Positions 1-8,017 of a stretch of DNA of 64,000 nt are shown here, piece after piece. The DNA comes from Cellulomonas humilata (GTDB lineage: Bacteria; Actinomycetota; Actinomycetes; Actinomycetales; Cellulomonadaceae). The notes under the pieces are model-generated. The model worked only from the letters and a program-made list of their open reading frames with translations. It was not told where the DNA came from and ran no database searches. The position numbers and the translations under genes were made by a program. Position 1 is the first letter of the stretch. The number at the start of each line of letters is the position of its first letter. Location: positions 1 through 64,000 of the forward strand of contig NZ_JABMCI010000071.1 in assembly GCF_013359775.1 (NCBI RefSeq), in the 5' to 3' direction.

Positions 1-568
1 CCCCCTCGCCGGGCGGTGGGCCGGGCGGGGCGGGGACGCGAGCACCGCCGGTCGGGGCGGCGGTGGCTCGCGCCTCAGCGATCTCCTCCTGCACCGGCGG
101 GCCCGCCCGGGTGGGCGCGGGCGGTGGCGTGGCGGGCGCCCGCTCGGCCGGTCGCGGTGGTGCCGGCACCGGGGGCGGCCCCTGCTGCGGGGTGAGCAGG
201 TGCCGACCTCCGGGGCCTGGTGCGACTCCCACGTTGGGCTCGGAGGCGACTGCCGACAGCTCGGAGCGGATCACGGACTGGTCGAGCACCGTGCGCGGGT
301 CGGCCCCGGCCGCGACGCCGGGTGCCCGCGGCGCCCCGCGCCCGAGCGCCTGCGTCACCGCGCGGTTGCCCGCGAGCCGCTGCAGCCGCTGCAGGCCAGG
401 CGCCGTGACCCGGTCCCGTGGCAGTTCGACGGTGACCGGGACGTCGACGCGGACGCTCGCAGGTCGGCCGTGCGCGCGGGCGTCCGCCGTCGACACCTCG
501 TCGTCCGGCCGTCGCGCACGCCCACGTCCGTCCACCCCGCAGCCCCCCGCTCGTGGGTCAGGGCCCAC
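1..568 (-). CDS. eCIS cargo-like protein, N-terminal part only
   Basis: An uninterrupted minus-strand reading frame runs off the left edge of the window, so only about 189 N-terminal residues are visible. Codons end almost always in G or C, as in real genes here. The first candidate start is GTG at 568; in-frame GTGs downstream are alternatives, so the start is uncertain. About 60 residues in is the motif LQRLQRLAGNRAV, followed by a long proline/alanine-rich linker. From memory, LQR..AGN.AV motifs occur near the N-terminus of DUF4157-type and other proteins linked to contractile injection systems. The functional domain lies outside the window, so a cargo role is inferred. The gene lies outside the island repeat at 909. 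Confidence 0.6.
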   Translation of the reverse strand, partial: MGPDPRAGGCGVDGRGRARRPDDEVSTADARAHGRPASVRVDVPVTVELPRDRVTAPGLQRLQRLAGNRAVTQALGRGAPRAPGVAAGADPRTVLDQSVIRSELSAVASEPNVGVAPGPGGRHLLTPQQGPPPVPAPPRPAERAPATPPPAPTRAGPPVQEEIAEARATAAPTGGARVPAPPGPPPGEG

Positions 569-669
569 GATGGGCGGTCCGTGGGGCACCGCCCAGAGAT
601 GCGCGCGCCCGCGTGCGGGCACCTGCGGGTGCCCGATCGGGCAGGCGGTCGCTGCGTCGTGACGGTCGA

Positions 670-834
670 GGAGTCGGGGGCGGACATGGCACTGGCCTGC
701 GGGGCCAGCGTCAAGACGATGTCCGACGTGCTCGGCTACTCGTCGGTGGCACCACGGGAGACATCTACCTGCACCGGTCCGAGGACGCCCGACAGGCCGC
801 CTCGGACGGGCCGGCGATGGCCCTCTACCTCTAG
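670..834 (+). pseudogene. Tyrosine recombinase (integrase) C-terminal remnant
   Basis: Two neighbouring plus-strand frames join into the C-terminal end of a tyrosine recombinase. The first carries GASVKTMSDVLGYSSVA, matching the usual 'GASVKTVQ.LLGHSS' block. After a frameshift near 750 the second carries TTGDIYLHRSEDARQAA, where the Y would be the catalytic tyrosine, and ends at the TAG at 832-834. The N-terminal arm-binding and catalytic R/K/H-x-x-R parts are not seen upstream. The remnant lies 75 bp from the duplicated tRNA end at 909, where an integrase gene is expected, but outside the island containing the eCIS. It probably belonged to an older element on the left. Confidence 0.6.
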
Positions 835-908
835 ACCCAGTTGGCGTACGCATGACTGAGGGCCACCCCCGCTGAACGGTGATGGCCCCCTGAACTGCGC
901 GTACATCG

Positions 909-943
909 GTCGGGCTGACAGGATTTGAACCTGCGACCCCTTG
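909..943. repeat. Island end, left copy of the 35-bp tRNA-Pro direct repeat (att-like)
   Basis: These 35 bp are identical, in the same orientation, to 47264-47298, which is the 3' part (T-arm and acceptor stem) of the intact tRNA-Pro gene. The match stops at both ends (G versus C at 908, G versus A at 944), and no tRNA 5' half follows. An isolated exact copy of a tRNA 3' end 46.4 kb from the intact gene is the usual product of integrase-mediated insertion. I take this as the distal attachment site of the island. Confidence 0.85.
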
Positions 944-1321
944 GAGACTCGAGGGCGGCAACGCTCATCACCCGTGGCACCTCGACAGCCTTGCGAAACT
1001 GTGCGTCATCTGCGGTTATGGTTCTTGCCGCCCGGCCCTCAACACGCGTCGAGTCGCACAAGCAAGCGTCCTCTGCCGGCGTTTTCGCGGGGTAAACGCG
1101 GGGACCGACTGGCTTCCTGCGCCCGCGCTCTGCCCCGCGGCGCACAAGACTCAGAGCCTAACTCCACCCTGGCCGTACCGCGCAGATGTTGATGCGACGA
1201 CCTCCCGACGACGTTGACGATGCTCTCGCCCTGGAAGCCATCGCCCACGGAGTGATCTCCGAGTTCGTCCCAGACGATCCCGCCGTGCCCGTTCGGGAGC
1301 CCTGCTCGCCGCCGGCGTCAC
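944..1321. other. No gene recognised
   Basis: This first stretch inside the left island end holds only short overlapping frames with no recognisable protein, RNA or repeat. The minus-strand frame that passes through the att repeat is reverse-complement tRNA sequence and is not a gene. Confidence 0.5.
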
Positions 1322-1993
1322 CTATTCCTCGTGATTGAGACGTGACAACTCAGTAGCCGTCAACGGAGGCCGCCCGGGGATGTCGAGTTGGCGCCGGACG
1401 TAGTCCTCCTCGGATGGGCGACCCTCGAGCCAGGGCCAGTCACCGGAGCGCGGCAAGTACGTGTGAATCTCGTCCTTCAGTCCAAGTTCGCTTCTCATTG
1501 CGTTTCGCAGTACCGCGAGCAAGTCACCCGCTCGGAACCAGCCTGGGTAGTACTCGACGAAGGCGCGACGCTGCTCAATGACACCCGTGATCTGCATGAG
1601 GGCGCCACTGACTCTGTCAGCCAGGTCCGCCACCTCGGCACCAGCCAGCAACTGCACATCTCCGAGTACGGGCTGCAGCTCCGTGTCCCATCGCTTGAAG
1701 TAGTCCAGCAGACCTTCTGCGATGAACTCCTCGTCCTCGTCGGCGACCGTCTGGACGCCGTCGTAGGAGAGGAAGCAGGCGAAGCTGTCCACGTCCCGCA
1801 GCATCGATTCTGCAAGGGTGAGGAAACTCGAGTAGACCGTTCGACGGTCTGCGAGCCAACGTCTGTCATCTTCGGCCGAGAGTCGTTGGCGCTCCAATGA
1901 TCTTCCGAGCCAGGTGGTCATCACGATGCCCACGATCGTTCCCGCGATGCCGAGGGCACCAGCGACGGCGACAGCAACAAGCTCTGAGCTCAC
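1322..1993 (-). CDS. Membrane-anchored hypothetical protein (about 223 aa)
   Basis: I do not recognise a family. With the GTG start at 1993 the protein opens with one clear hydrophobic helix (about residues 3-28, rich in V, A, G and I), followed by a charged, mostly helical cytosolic-looking domain (LERQRLSAEDDRRWLADRR, then acidic stretches). Upstream in-frame codons give a cysteine- and basic-rich run unlike a normal N-terminus, so I reject the longer start. It lies 199 bp downstream of another single-helix membrane protein on the same strand, and the two may be expressed together. Nothing here suggests a catalytic site. Confidence 0.6.
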   Translation of the reverse strand: MSSELVAVAVAGALGIAGTIVGIVMTTWLGRSLERQRLSAEDDRRWLADRRTVYSSFLTLAESMLRDVDSFACFLSYDGVQTVADEDEEFIAEGLLDYFKRWDTELQPVLGDVQLLAGAEVADLADRVSGALMQITGVIEQRRAFVEYYPGWFRAGDLLAVLRNAMRSELGLKDEIHTYLPRSGDWPWLEGRPSEEDYVRRQLDIPGRPPLTATELSRLNHEE

Positions 1994-2192
1994 AACGCGA
2001 AGCGTAGATCGGCGCTGAGTCTGCGTCTTGTAGCAATCATCGCCAACCTGCCCCAGTGACCCTTGCAGGCAGCAGGGGTGACTTCCGGACTCCACTGGCT
2101 CGGGTGCTCGCCGTCCGCAGGACTGGGACCTGTCCGCGCTGGGCTCGGAGGCGGCGGTGGCGGTCGGCGCGGCTGCGACGATGCGATCTGGA

Positions 2193-3212
2193 TTACGTGG
2201 CGCGTGCCGCGGCCTCGCCGAGTGCTACGAGGAGCGCTTCGCGATCCACTAGCCGCAAGAACCGGCGAGACGGTGACAGAAGCGCAACAAACTGCCCCTC
2301 CCGCGTGGCAACAGCGCGCACGCGCTCCTCGGCACTCCAGGTCGGGTCGTCGATTACATACGCGTCCGGTTCCACTACATCGCGCAGGAGCCCGTCGGTC
2401 AGGTCCTCGATGCGCAGCCAGGTCGCGTGCTCGATGATCGGCGGCCTCCCGGGCTGGCGGGGCAGCTGGAGCCAGCCCTCAGGCGGTTCCGTTCCCTCCG
2501 GGATGGTCCGCTGAAGGCTCAGCAGAAACTGTTGCGCGAGGTACAGCGAATCACGGCCGCCCGTCCCCGCCTTTGTCGCTTCCCAGCGTTCATCCGCGTC
2601 CGCGGCCTCCGGTTGTTTCGAGCCTGGATCAAACGGCTGCGGATCCACGCCCGCGGCCCGGGGCGGCGAAGGGTGCCGCCTGTCGATCAAGACGTCCTCA
2701 AGGTCAAGGCGAGCCCGGCTCAGCCACGGCTGTGCACGCCCTAACGCACGGAGGACCTGATCGACCTGTGCGCAAGCGAGGAAGACCCTGCCTACCTCGT
2801 CACGGGTCGCGACGAAGACGACTGCTCGGACGCCCTTGAGCTTGCTGAGAAGGTGGCCGAACAGATAGAGCCGGCTCGTGAGCCACTCCTCGTCGCTGCG
2901 CCTTAGATCGACCACGAGGTAATCGGCGTCGTCGCCTCGCCCCAAGGCCTGTTGAAGAGTCGAGAAGTAGGAGTTGTTCACCTGGTCGGCGACAACGAGC
3001 CCTCGGATGTCGTCACCGGCGTAGCCCTGCCAGGGCAGGTTCACCGGTTCGGTCACCGCGAGCTCCACGGACACCGCGAGAACCGAGAGCTTGCTGACCC
3101 GGCCGCCAAGCGAACCGAGGAATCTGCCGATCGGACCGCGAAGCACGATGCAGAGAACGAGCACCACCAGCGGCCATAAGGCAGCCTCCGCGAATCGCAG
3201 CCACGCGACCAT
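2193..3212 (-). CDS. Single-helix membrane hypothetical protein (339 aa)
   Basis: The family is not recognised. An N-terminal transmembrane helix (residues 8-25, ALWPLVVLVLCIVL core) is followed by a roughly 310-residue soluble domain. A segment near residues 93-150 (DADYLVVDLRRSDEEW, then AVVFVATRDEVGRVFL) alternates strands and helices like an alpha/beta domain. A proline- and acid-rich linker leads to a C-terminal part with WLRIEDLTDGLLRD. Start ATG at 3212. Its neighbour at 1322-1993 has the same layout (one N-terminal helix plus a cytosolic domain), which suggests a two-gene membrane module of unknown role at the island edge. Confidence 0.65.
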   Translation of the reverse strand: MVAWLRFAEAALWPLVVLVLCIVLRGPIGRFLGSLGGRVSKLSVLAVSVELAVTEPVNLPWQGYAGDDIRGLVVADQVNNSYFSTLQQALGRGDDADYLVVDLRRSDEEWLTSRLYLFGHLLSKLKGVRAVVFVATRDEVGRVFLACAQVDQVLRALGRAQPWLSRARLDLEDVLIDRRHPSPPRAAGVDPQPFDPGSKQPEAADADERWEATKAGTGGRDSLYLAQQFLLSLQRTIPEGTEPPEGWLQLPRQPGRPPIIEHATWLRIEDLTDGLLRDVVEPDAYVIDDPTWSAEERVRAVATREGQFVALLSPSRRFLRLVDREALLVALGEAAARAT

Positions 3213-3371
3213 CTCTCACCCTCCCGTGACTCGTGAAGCCAGTCTGCCCGGGCATTCGGCACGTTGAGAAGCAAAGGCGCGGTGATGGTGGAGTTGCCGA
3301 CTGAAGGGACCCCGCGGGCCGGACGCTTCCAAACTTGGCAGCAGCCAGGGAAGGGGGCTCCGATCGGTCGA

Positions 3372-3454
3372 GTGAGGAAGTACCCGGCCGAGTTTCGCCA
3401 CCAGGCGGCCGCGCTCGTGGTGGACGGCGGTCGCGGGGTCCGCGACGTCGCTCG
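3372..3454 (+). pseudogene. IS3-family orfA N-terminal fragment, cut by a second IS
   Basis: GTG at 3372 opens a frame reading as the start of an IS3-type OrfA (RKYPAEFRHQAAALV, then GVRDVAR). It breaks exactly where the terminal inverted repeat of the IS at 3455 begins. The rest of this older element is not found on the other side of the IS, so it was probably already partial. Confidence 0.6.
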
Positions 3455-3506
3455 TGTCTCGCCCCGGGTCTGACGGAGGCTCTCAATCCTGGGAAGGATG
3501 AGAGTC

Positions 3507-3828
3507 ATGGCAGCACCGAGGAAGTACCCCGAGGAGCTTCGGGAGCGGGCGATCCGGTTGGCGGTCGATCTGCGGCGTGATCCGGCGACGCGGCCCGGGG
3601 CGTTGGCGCGGGTCGCCGAGCAGCTCGGGATCAAACCCTGAGACGTTGCGGAACTGGGTCAAGCAGGCCGAGGTCGACGCGGGGGGCCGGGCGGGCACGA
3701 CGACGGCTGAGGAAGCCCGGATCGCCGAGCTCGAGCGGGAGAACCGTGAGCTGCGGCGCAGCAACGAGATCCTGCGCACCGCGTCGGCGTATTTCGCCGC
3801 GGCGGAGCTCGACCGCCGACTGAAGTGA
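3507..3828 (+). pseudogene. IS3 OrfA (helix-turn-helix), frameshifted
   Basis: ATG at 3507 opens MAAPRKYPEELRERAIRLA, a typical IS3 OrfA start. The frame hits TGA at about 3641 after LGIKP, while the continuation PETLRNWVKQAEVDAG is in another frame. One extra A in the 'atcaaaccct' tract explains the shift. The second frame runs through a leucine-zipper-like IAELERENRELRRSNEIL to 3828. OrfA would bind the IS ends; this copy cannot. Confidence 0.8.
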
Positions 3829-4745
3829 TCGTCGGCTACGTCGACGAGCACAAGGCGCGCCTCGGGGTCGAGCCGATCTGCCGGACGTTGCAGATCGCCC
3901 CCGAGCACGTACTACGCCGCCAAGACCCGCCCACCGTCGGCGAGGTCGGTGACGGACGCGGCGACCAGTGCGGTGATCGCGCGCGTCCATGAGGACAGCT
4001 TCGGGGTCTACGGGGCCAGGAAGGTCCATGCCGAGATGCGCCGGCAGGGCCACCCGGTCGCCCGGTGCACGGTCGAGCGTCTGATGCACGCGGCGGGACT
4101 GCGCGGGATCACCAGGGCGAAGGGCCCGCGGTCCACGATCCCGGGCTCTGGTCCTGAGACCCGTCCGGACCTGGTCGAGCGGGACTTCACCGCGACCGCG
4201 CCCGATCAGCTGTGGGTCGCGGACATCACCTACGTCCGCACGTTTGCCGGGTGGGTCTACGCGGCCTTCGTCACCGACGTCCACTCCCGGCGGGTGGTCG
4301 GTTGGCAGCTGTCGAAGTCGTTGCGCACCGACCTCGCGCTGGACGCTTTGGAGATGGGCATCTGGACCCGCCAACGCGCCGGCCACGACGTCACTGGGCT
4401 GACGCACCACAGCGACAAGGGCGTCAATAGGTCACCATCCGCTACACCCAACGCCTCGCCGAGGCCGGCGCTGTCGCCTCGGTCGGGTCGACCGGCGACT
4501 CCTACGACAACGCCCTGGCCGAGGCATTCAACTCGCTGTTCAAGGCCGAGCTGGTCCGCAACAAGGGCCCGTGGAAGAGCATCGACGACCTCGAGATCGC
4601 GGTCGCCGAATACATCGACTGGTTCAACCACCGACGCCTGCACGGAGAGATCGGACTGATCCCACCCGCCGAGCTGGAAGACACCTACTACCGTCAGAAC
4701 ACCGCTGCGACGAACGTCGAAGCGTCAGTTGCGAGCCTCCACTGA
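3828..4745 (+). pseudogene. IS3 OrfB (DDE transposase), frameshifted at least twice
   Basis: The reading joins three frames. VGYVDEHKARLGVEPICRT breaks at about 3900 (an extra G before the expected STYYAAK). The frame then resumes as TRPPSARSVTDAATSAV and carries YGARKVHAEMRR and DQLWVADITYV (first catalytic D region). Another break near 4427 follows LTHHSDKG, and the frame resumes with YTQRLAEAGAVASVG and the Glu region LAEAFNSLFKAEL, ending at TGA 4743-4745. All the DDE landmarks are recognisable, so the inactivation looks recent. Confidence 0.8.
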
Positions 4746-4768
4746 AGCTGGGGCGAGACAATGTGGGC

Positions 4769-5095
4769 ATGAGCAGCGAGTTCGTGCATCCGCCCCGCCT
4801 CTGGTCACGAACCGATGTTCCCCGGACCATCACCGATGCCAACAACTGCCGGGTGTACGCCTGGTTCGTCACCGGCGCCCCGCCCGAGGTTCCGGTCAAG
4901 AACTCCCGCGTCGTCGACGACGCGGTGCTCCTCTACGTCGGTATCTCGCGCAGGCAACCACCTCTGAACGGGAGGTGCGCATCATCGAAAGGCCCGCACG
5001 CCAGGATCCGCTACCTCTGCCTGACCTCGTGCGGCCGATGCCCGCGGTCCCGGGCGACTTGCCTGCGAACGACGACGGCTGCGCATACGAGATGA
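4769..5095 (+). pseudogene. GIY-YIG-like nuclease, truncated
   Basis: ATG at 4769 starts a protein with CRVYAWFV and, 30 residues later, VLLYVGISRRQPP followed by ARIRYL. This resembles the GIY and YIG blocks plus the following Arg region of small actinobacterial GIY-YIG proteins (family assignment from memory). After about residue 85 the frame turns into cysteine- and arginine-rich nonsense, while a DNA-ligase fragment begins in another frame at about 5032. The gene is therefore cut at the C-terminal side. The IS right end at 4760 lies 8 bp from the start and has displaced any promoter. Confidence 0.5.
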
Positions 5096-5212
5096 AGTGG
5101 GACGGGTGCGCGCCGTCGCGTAAGTCGACGGTGGCAGCGTCCGCCTCGTGTCCCGCAACGACCACGACATCACGCGGTCGTACCCGAGCTCGGGGGGCTG
5201 GTGTCGACGCGG
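5032..5212 (+). pseudogene. ATP-dependent DNA ligase (LigD-type) fragment
   Basis: The frame reads RPMPAVPGDLPANDDG then YEMKWDG, the adenylation motif whose lysine is AMP-linked in ATP-dependent DNA ligases (KxDG). It then shifts (one G missing after the GGG of WDG). The next frame gives VRAVA, an in-frame TAA, then VDGGSVRLVSRNDHDITRSY, which continues the ligase domain. Another missing G follows in 'cccgagctc'. Only about 60 residues of the domain remain, with two frameshifts and one nonsense codon. This is gene debris joined to the GIY-YIG remnant. Confidence 0.6.
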
Positions 5213-5509
5213 GCTGCACTTTGCACACATGCACTCTCGATAGATTCCACAGCCTCGGCGTGTCGGGTCCGCCGTGCGGAGTACAGATCCGCGATTACGT
5301 CCGGGTTTCTATCTCCGCACGCGGTTTGAGGCGGCCCGATTGGTAGAGCACGCACTGCGGTCAAGCGTGCTGGCACTCACCCTCAGTTCGCTGGCGGCCG
5401 CCGACAACGGCTCATCCGCACGGGGCACCCCTGACCGCGCGAGCAAGGTCTCCGTCGTGGCGCCTCGCTAGACGACTCGCGACTCAGGATCGGACCGGGT
5501 CCCGGACGG

Positions 5510-8017
5510 TCATCCGTCCACGAGGAGGTAGAAGAACAGGTCCAGGTCCGCCGCCCGTCCTGGGTCGCGGACGTCGGTCAGCAGCTCCCGATTCGTCTGG
5601 CCGAGCGAGTCCCCCAGGTGCTCGGCGTTCAGGTAGACCCGGTCACCGGTGTCCTTGCTCGTCGCCCAAACGTGGGCCGACCGGACGCGCAGCCGGCAGA
5701 GGATGCGTTCGGGGGCGCCCACCGACTGCCAGCCCGCCTGGTCCAGCTCACCCGCGAGAACCCACGCGTGCCCGAACAGGTGGGACGGGACGGTCGCGAG
5801 GAACATCTTGGTCTGCGTCGACGGCAGCCAGACGAGGCCGGCCTCGAACCCGTTGCCGTCGTCGCTCTGAAGCACCTCGACCGTCCCCTCGAGCCGGACG
5901 GACCTGAACCCGAACGGCCCCGTGATCCCCTCGTGCTTGCCGTCCTCGCTCGACGCCCGGGCCCAGTAGAGCTTGTCGTAGTCGGTGGTCGGGTACGGCA
6001 GGTCGACGGTGACCTCCACGATCGGGTCGAACGGCTCGGGCGTGCACTCCAGGACGGCGGCGACGATCCCGATCCCGACGCCCTCGTCGAACGAGTGATG
6101 AGGGACCTCGAGCCCGTTGAGGATGACTTTCTCGTTCAGGAGGTCTTGCACCCCGGCCGTGGCCCCGCGCAGGCGGATCGAGGACAGTAGCAGCGTCTCC
6201 GGCTCGGGCGGCCCGCCGATGTGCTTGCACAGAGTGTCCAGCGCGTCCTGGACGGTCGGCGACGCGGACAGCAGGGTGCATGCTCCCGGCCGGTAGCTCG
6301 TCAGGGCCGCGGTCCGGAACCTCGCCGTGAACACCACCGGCGGGCTCTCATCCGTCCCGCCCGGCCCGGCCACCCTGGCCTGGACCCGGTGCACGACGTC
6401 GGGCTGCTTCGCGTCGATCGCCCACCGCACCTCACAGAGTCCGGCGGCATCCGTCGTCACGGTCCTGATGGCACCCCCGGTGATCGACACCCCGTCCAGG
6501 GTCGTGCGCGGGTTCCCGGCCGGGATGGCGGGCACGCTCCACTCGACGGCCGCGCCCGCGACCGGCGTCTGCCCGCGCATCACCGCGACCCGCAGCCGGC
6601 CGGGCAGGGTGACGTCGCCCCCGCCACCCAGCGGGACGGACTGTCCGTCTCCACCGCGGTAGAGCAGGACGCGATCGGTCAGCGTGCCGGTCTGGATGCG
6701 GCAGTCCTCACCGCCCCCGGCCGCTGCGTCGAGAGCGAGAAGCGGCGCGTACCGGACCGACGGCCCGTGGGGGCGCTCGAACGGGTTGCCCTTGGGCCAG
6801 TCCACGGTGCCGTCAGCCCGGGCGGCGAACGTCCAGTAGTCACCTCGCCGGAAGGTGGCGTCGGCTCCACTGCCGAGCCGAACCTTCAGACCGTCCCCGA
6901 GGTCGATGAGCTGGGATCGGGTCGGGTCCCCCGCGGTCGACACGACCGCCGCCCCGCTCCCGTCGGCGAACGTGTCCCACAGGCGCAGGTACCAGCCGTC
7001 GGCGAGCTTCAGGGCGTCCACGGAGGGTCCGGCGGCCGCCTCCAGGGTCACGACCATGTCGCTCGCCAGCGCGACGCGGAACAGCCGTCCGCCGGCGGCG
7101 GCCGCACGCGGGTCGACGTCGTCGTGCGGGGAGACGATCTCGGCGAACAGGCCGGGTGCGAACCAGTTGAGGGGGTCGAGGGCTGGCGGCTCGACGGTCA
7201 GCTCCGTCCCGGTCTTCGCGGTGACGCGCGCCAGCACGGACGCGTTGCGCCGGGACACCTTGAGCCGCAGTCCTTCGAGGCCGTAGCGCGGCCCGTCCGC
7301 CGTGGAGTAGTCGGTCCGAGGCTTGCCGCCGTCCACCTCGCAGCGGAACAGCAGGTTCTCGGGGCGCGAGTAGCCGCCCTGAGGAGTGAGGCTGCACGGG
7401 TCGGTCGACGGGGGTGTCGCGTCGGGGACGACCGCGAGGGTCCCCGTCGACGGTGCCACGAGCTTCACCCACTCCGGGTCGTCGCCGGACGTGGCGCACG
7501 TGAGCCGACCCTTCCATCCCGCGGCGGGGGCGAAGGGGAACACCTGCCAGTCCAGCAGGGCCCGGCCGGCCGCCTGCGCGTCGCCGAGCGCTCGGTCGGC
7601 CAGCGCCGGTTCCTCCACCGGGTCCACGAACCGCTCGAGGCACTTCAGCGCGAGGAGCACGGGGGCGGTGGGCGTGGCGTCAGTGCGGGGGTGCGGCTGG
7701 GTCGCCAGGGTGCAGTCCTCGATGACGTTCTCGACCAGCCACCCGACCAGATACCCGTGGCCGGTCCCGAGCCTGCAGGCCGCGGGCGTCGAGGCGGCGG
7801 TCACGGCGAAGGCCGTCGACCCGGCAGGGACCACGAGGCGCCCCGGGCTGCCGAACGTGTCGTCGGCGCCGGTGTCGACCCGGTCCAGCACGTGGTCGGA
7901 CTGCTGGTCGACGTCCGCGTCCAGCAGCACCTGGCCCTGTCGGGCGACCACGGCGCGGGCCCGACGACCGTCCTCGGTCCGGACTCGAAGCCTCGTCGCG
8001 TCGTTGCGCTTCGTCAT
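5510..8017 (-). CDS. DUF6519-type protein, last gene of the eCIS cluster
   Basis: The protein has 835 residues. The N-terminal part (VVARQGQVLLDADVDQQSDH, about residues 24-43) matches the 'QGRV.LDADWNEQ' signature I associate with DUF6519, a family often placed at the distal end of actinobacterial eCIS clusters. The remainder is rich in beta structure (Gly, Val, Thr, Asp), with an apparent Ig-like segment near residues 480-570 and a separate C-terminal domain. ATG at 8017 has a good ribosome site (AGGAGG) and overlaps the upstream stop by 4 bp. Its position after the baseplate genes suggests a tip, fibre-like or particle-surface component; a role in target binding is inferred only. The last visible residues are DLDLFFYLLVDG. 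Confidence 0.75.
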   Translation of the reverse strand: MTKRNDATRLRVRTEDGRRARAVVARQGQVLLDADVDQQSDHVLDRVDTGADDTFGSPGRLVVPAGSTAFAVTAASTPAACRLGTGHGYLVGWLVENVIEDCTLATQPHPRTDATPTAPVLLALKCLERFVDPVEEPALADRALGDAQAAGRALLDWQVFPFAPAAGWKGRLTCATSGDDPEWVKLVAPSTGTLAVVPDATPPSTDPCSLTPQGGYSRPENLLFRCEVDGGKPRTDYSTADGPRYGLEGLRLKVSRRNASVLARVTAKTGTELTVEPPALDPLNWFAPGLFAEIVSPHDDVDPRAAAAGGRLFRVALASDMVVTLEAAAGPSVDALKLADGWYLRLWDTFADGSGAAVVSTAGDPTRSQLIDLGDGLKVRLGSGADATFRRGDYWTFAARADGTVDWPKGNPFERPHGPSVRYAPLLALDAAAGGGEDCRIQTGTLTDRVLLYRGGDGQSVPLGGGGDVTLPGRLRVAVMRGQTPVAGAAVEWSVPAIPAGNPRTTLDGVSITGGAIRTVTTDAAGLCEVRWAIDAKQPDVVHRVQARVAGPGGTDESPPVVFTARFRTAALTSYRPGACTLLSASPTVQDALDTLCKHIGGPPEPETLLLSSIRLRGATAGVQDLLNEKVILNGLEVPHHSFDEGVGIGIVAAVLECTPEPFDPIVEVTVDLPYPTTDYDKLYWARASSEDGKHEGITGPFGFRSVRLEGTVEVLQSDDGNGFEAGLVWLPSTQTKMFLATVPSHLFGHAWVLAGELDQAGWQSVGAPERILCRLRVRSAHVWATSKDTGDRVYLNAEHLGDSLGQTNRELLTDVRDPGRAADLDLFFYLLVDG

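Larger units (their letters stand above)
3455..4760 (+). mobile_element. IS3-family insertion sequence, complete ends, inactive
   Basis: The element spans 1306 bp. Its ends are an imperfect 26-bp inverted repeat: 3455-3480 and the reverse complement of 4735-4760 share the outer 11 bases (TGTCTCGCCCC) and the inner GGAGGC. Inside are an OrfA and an OrfB of the IS3 type, both frameshifted, so no transposase can be made. No clear 3-4 bp target duplication is visible. It sits inside an older IS3 fragment (3372-3454) and directly upstream of a GIY-YIG gene remnant. Confidence 0.8.

Noticed and set aside
831..1145. Minus-strand 104-aa frame across the left repeat
   Set aside because: Part of it is the reverse complement of tRNA sequence and the rest has no protein character or start signal.
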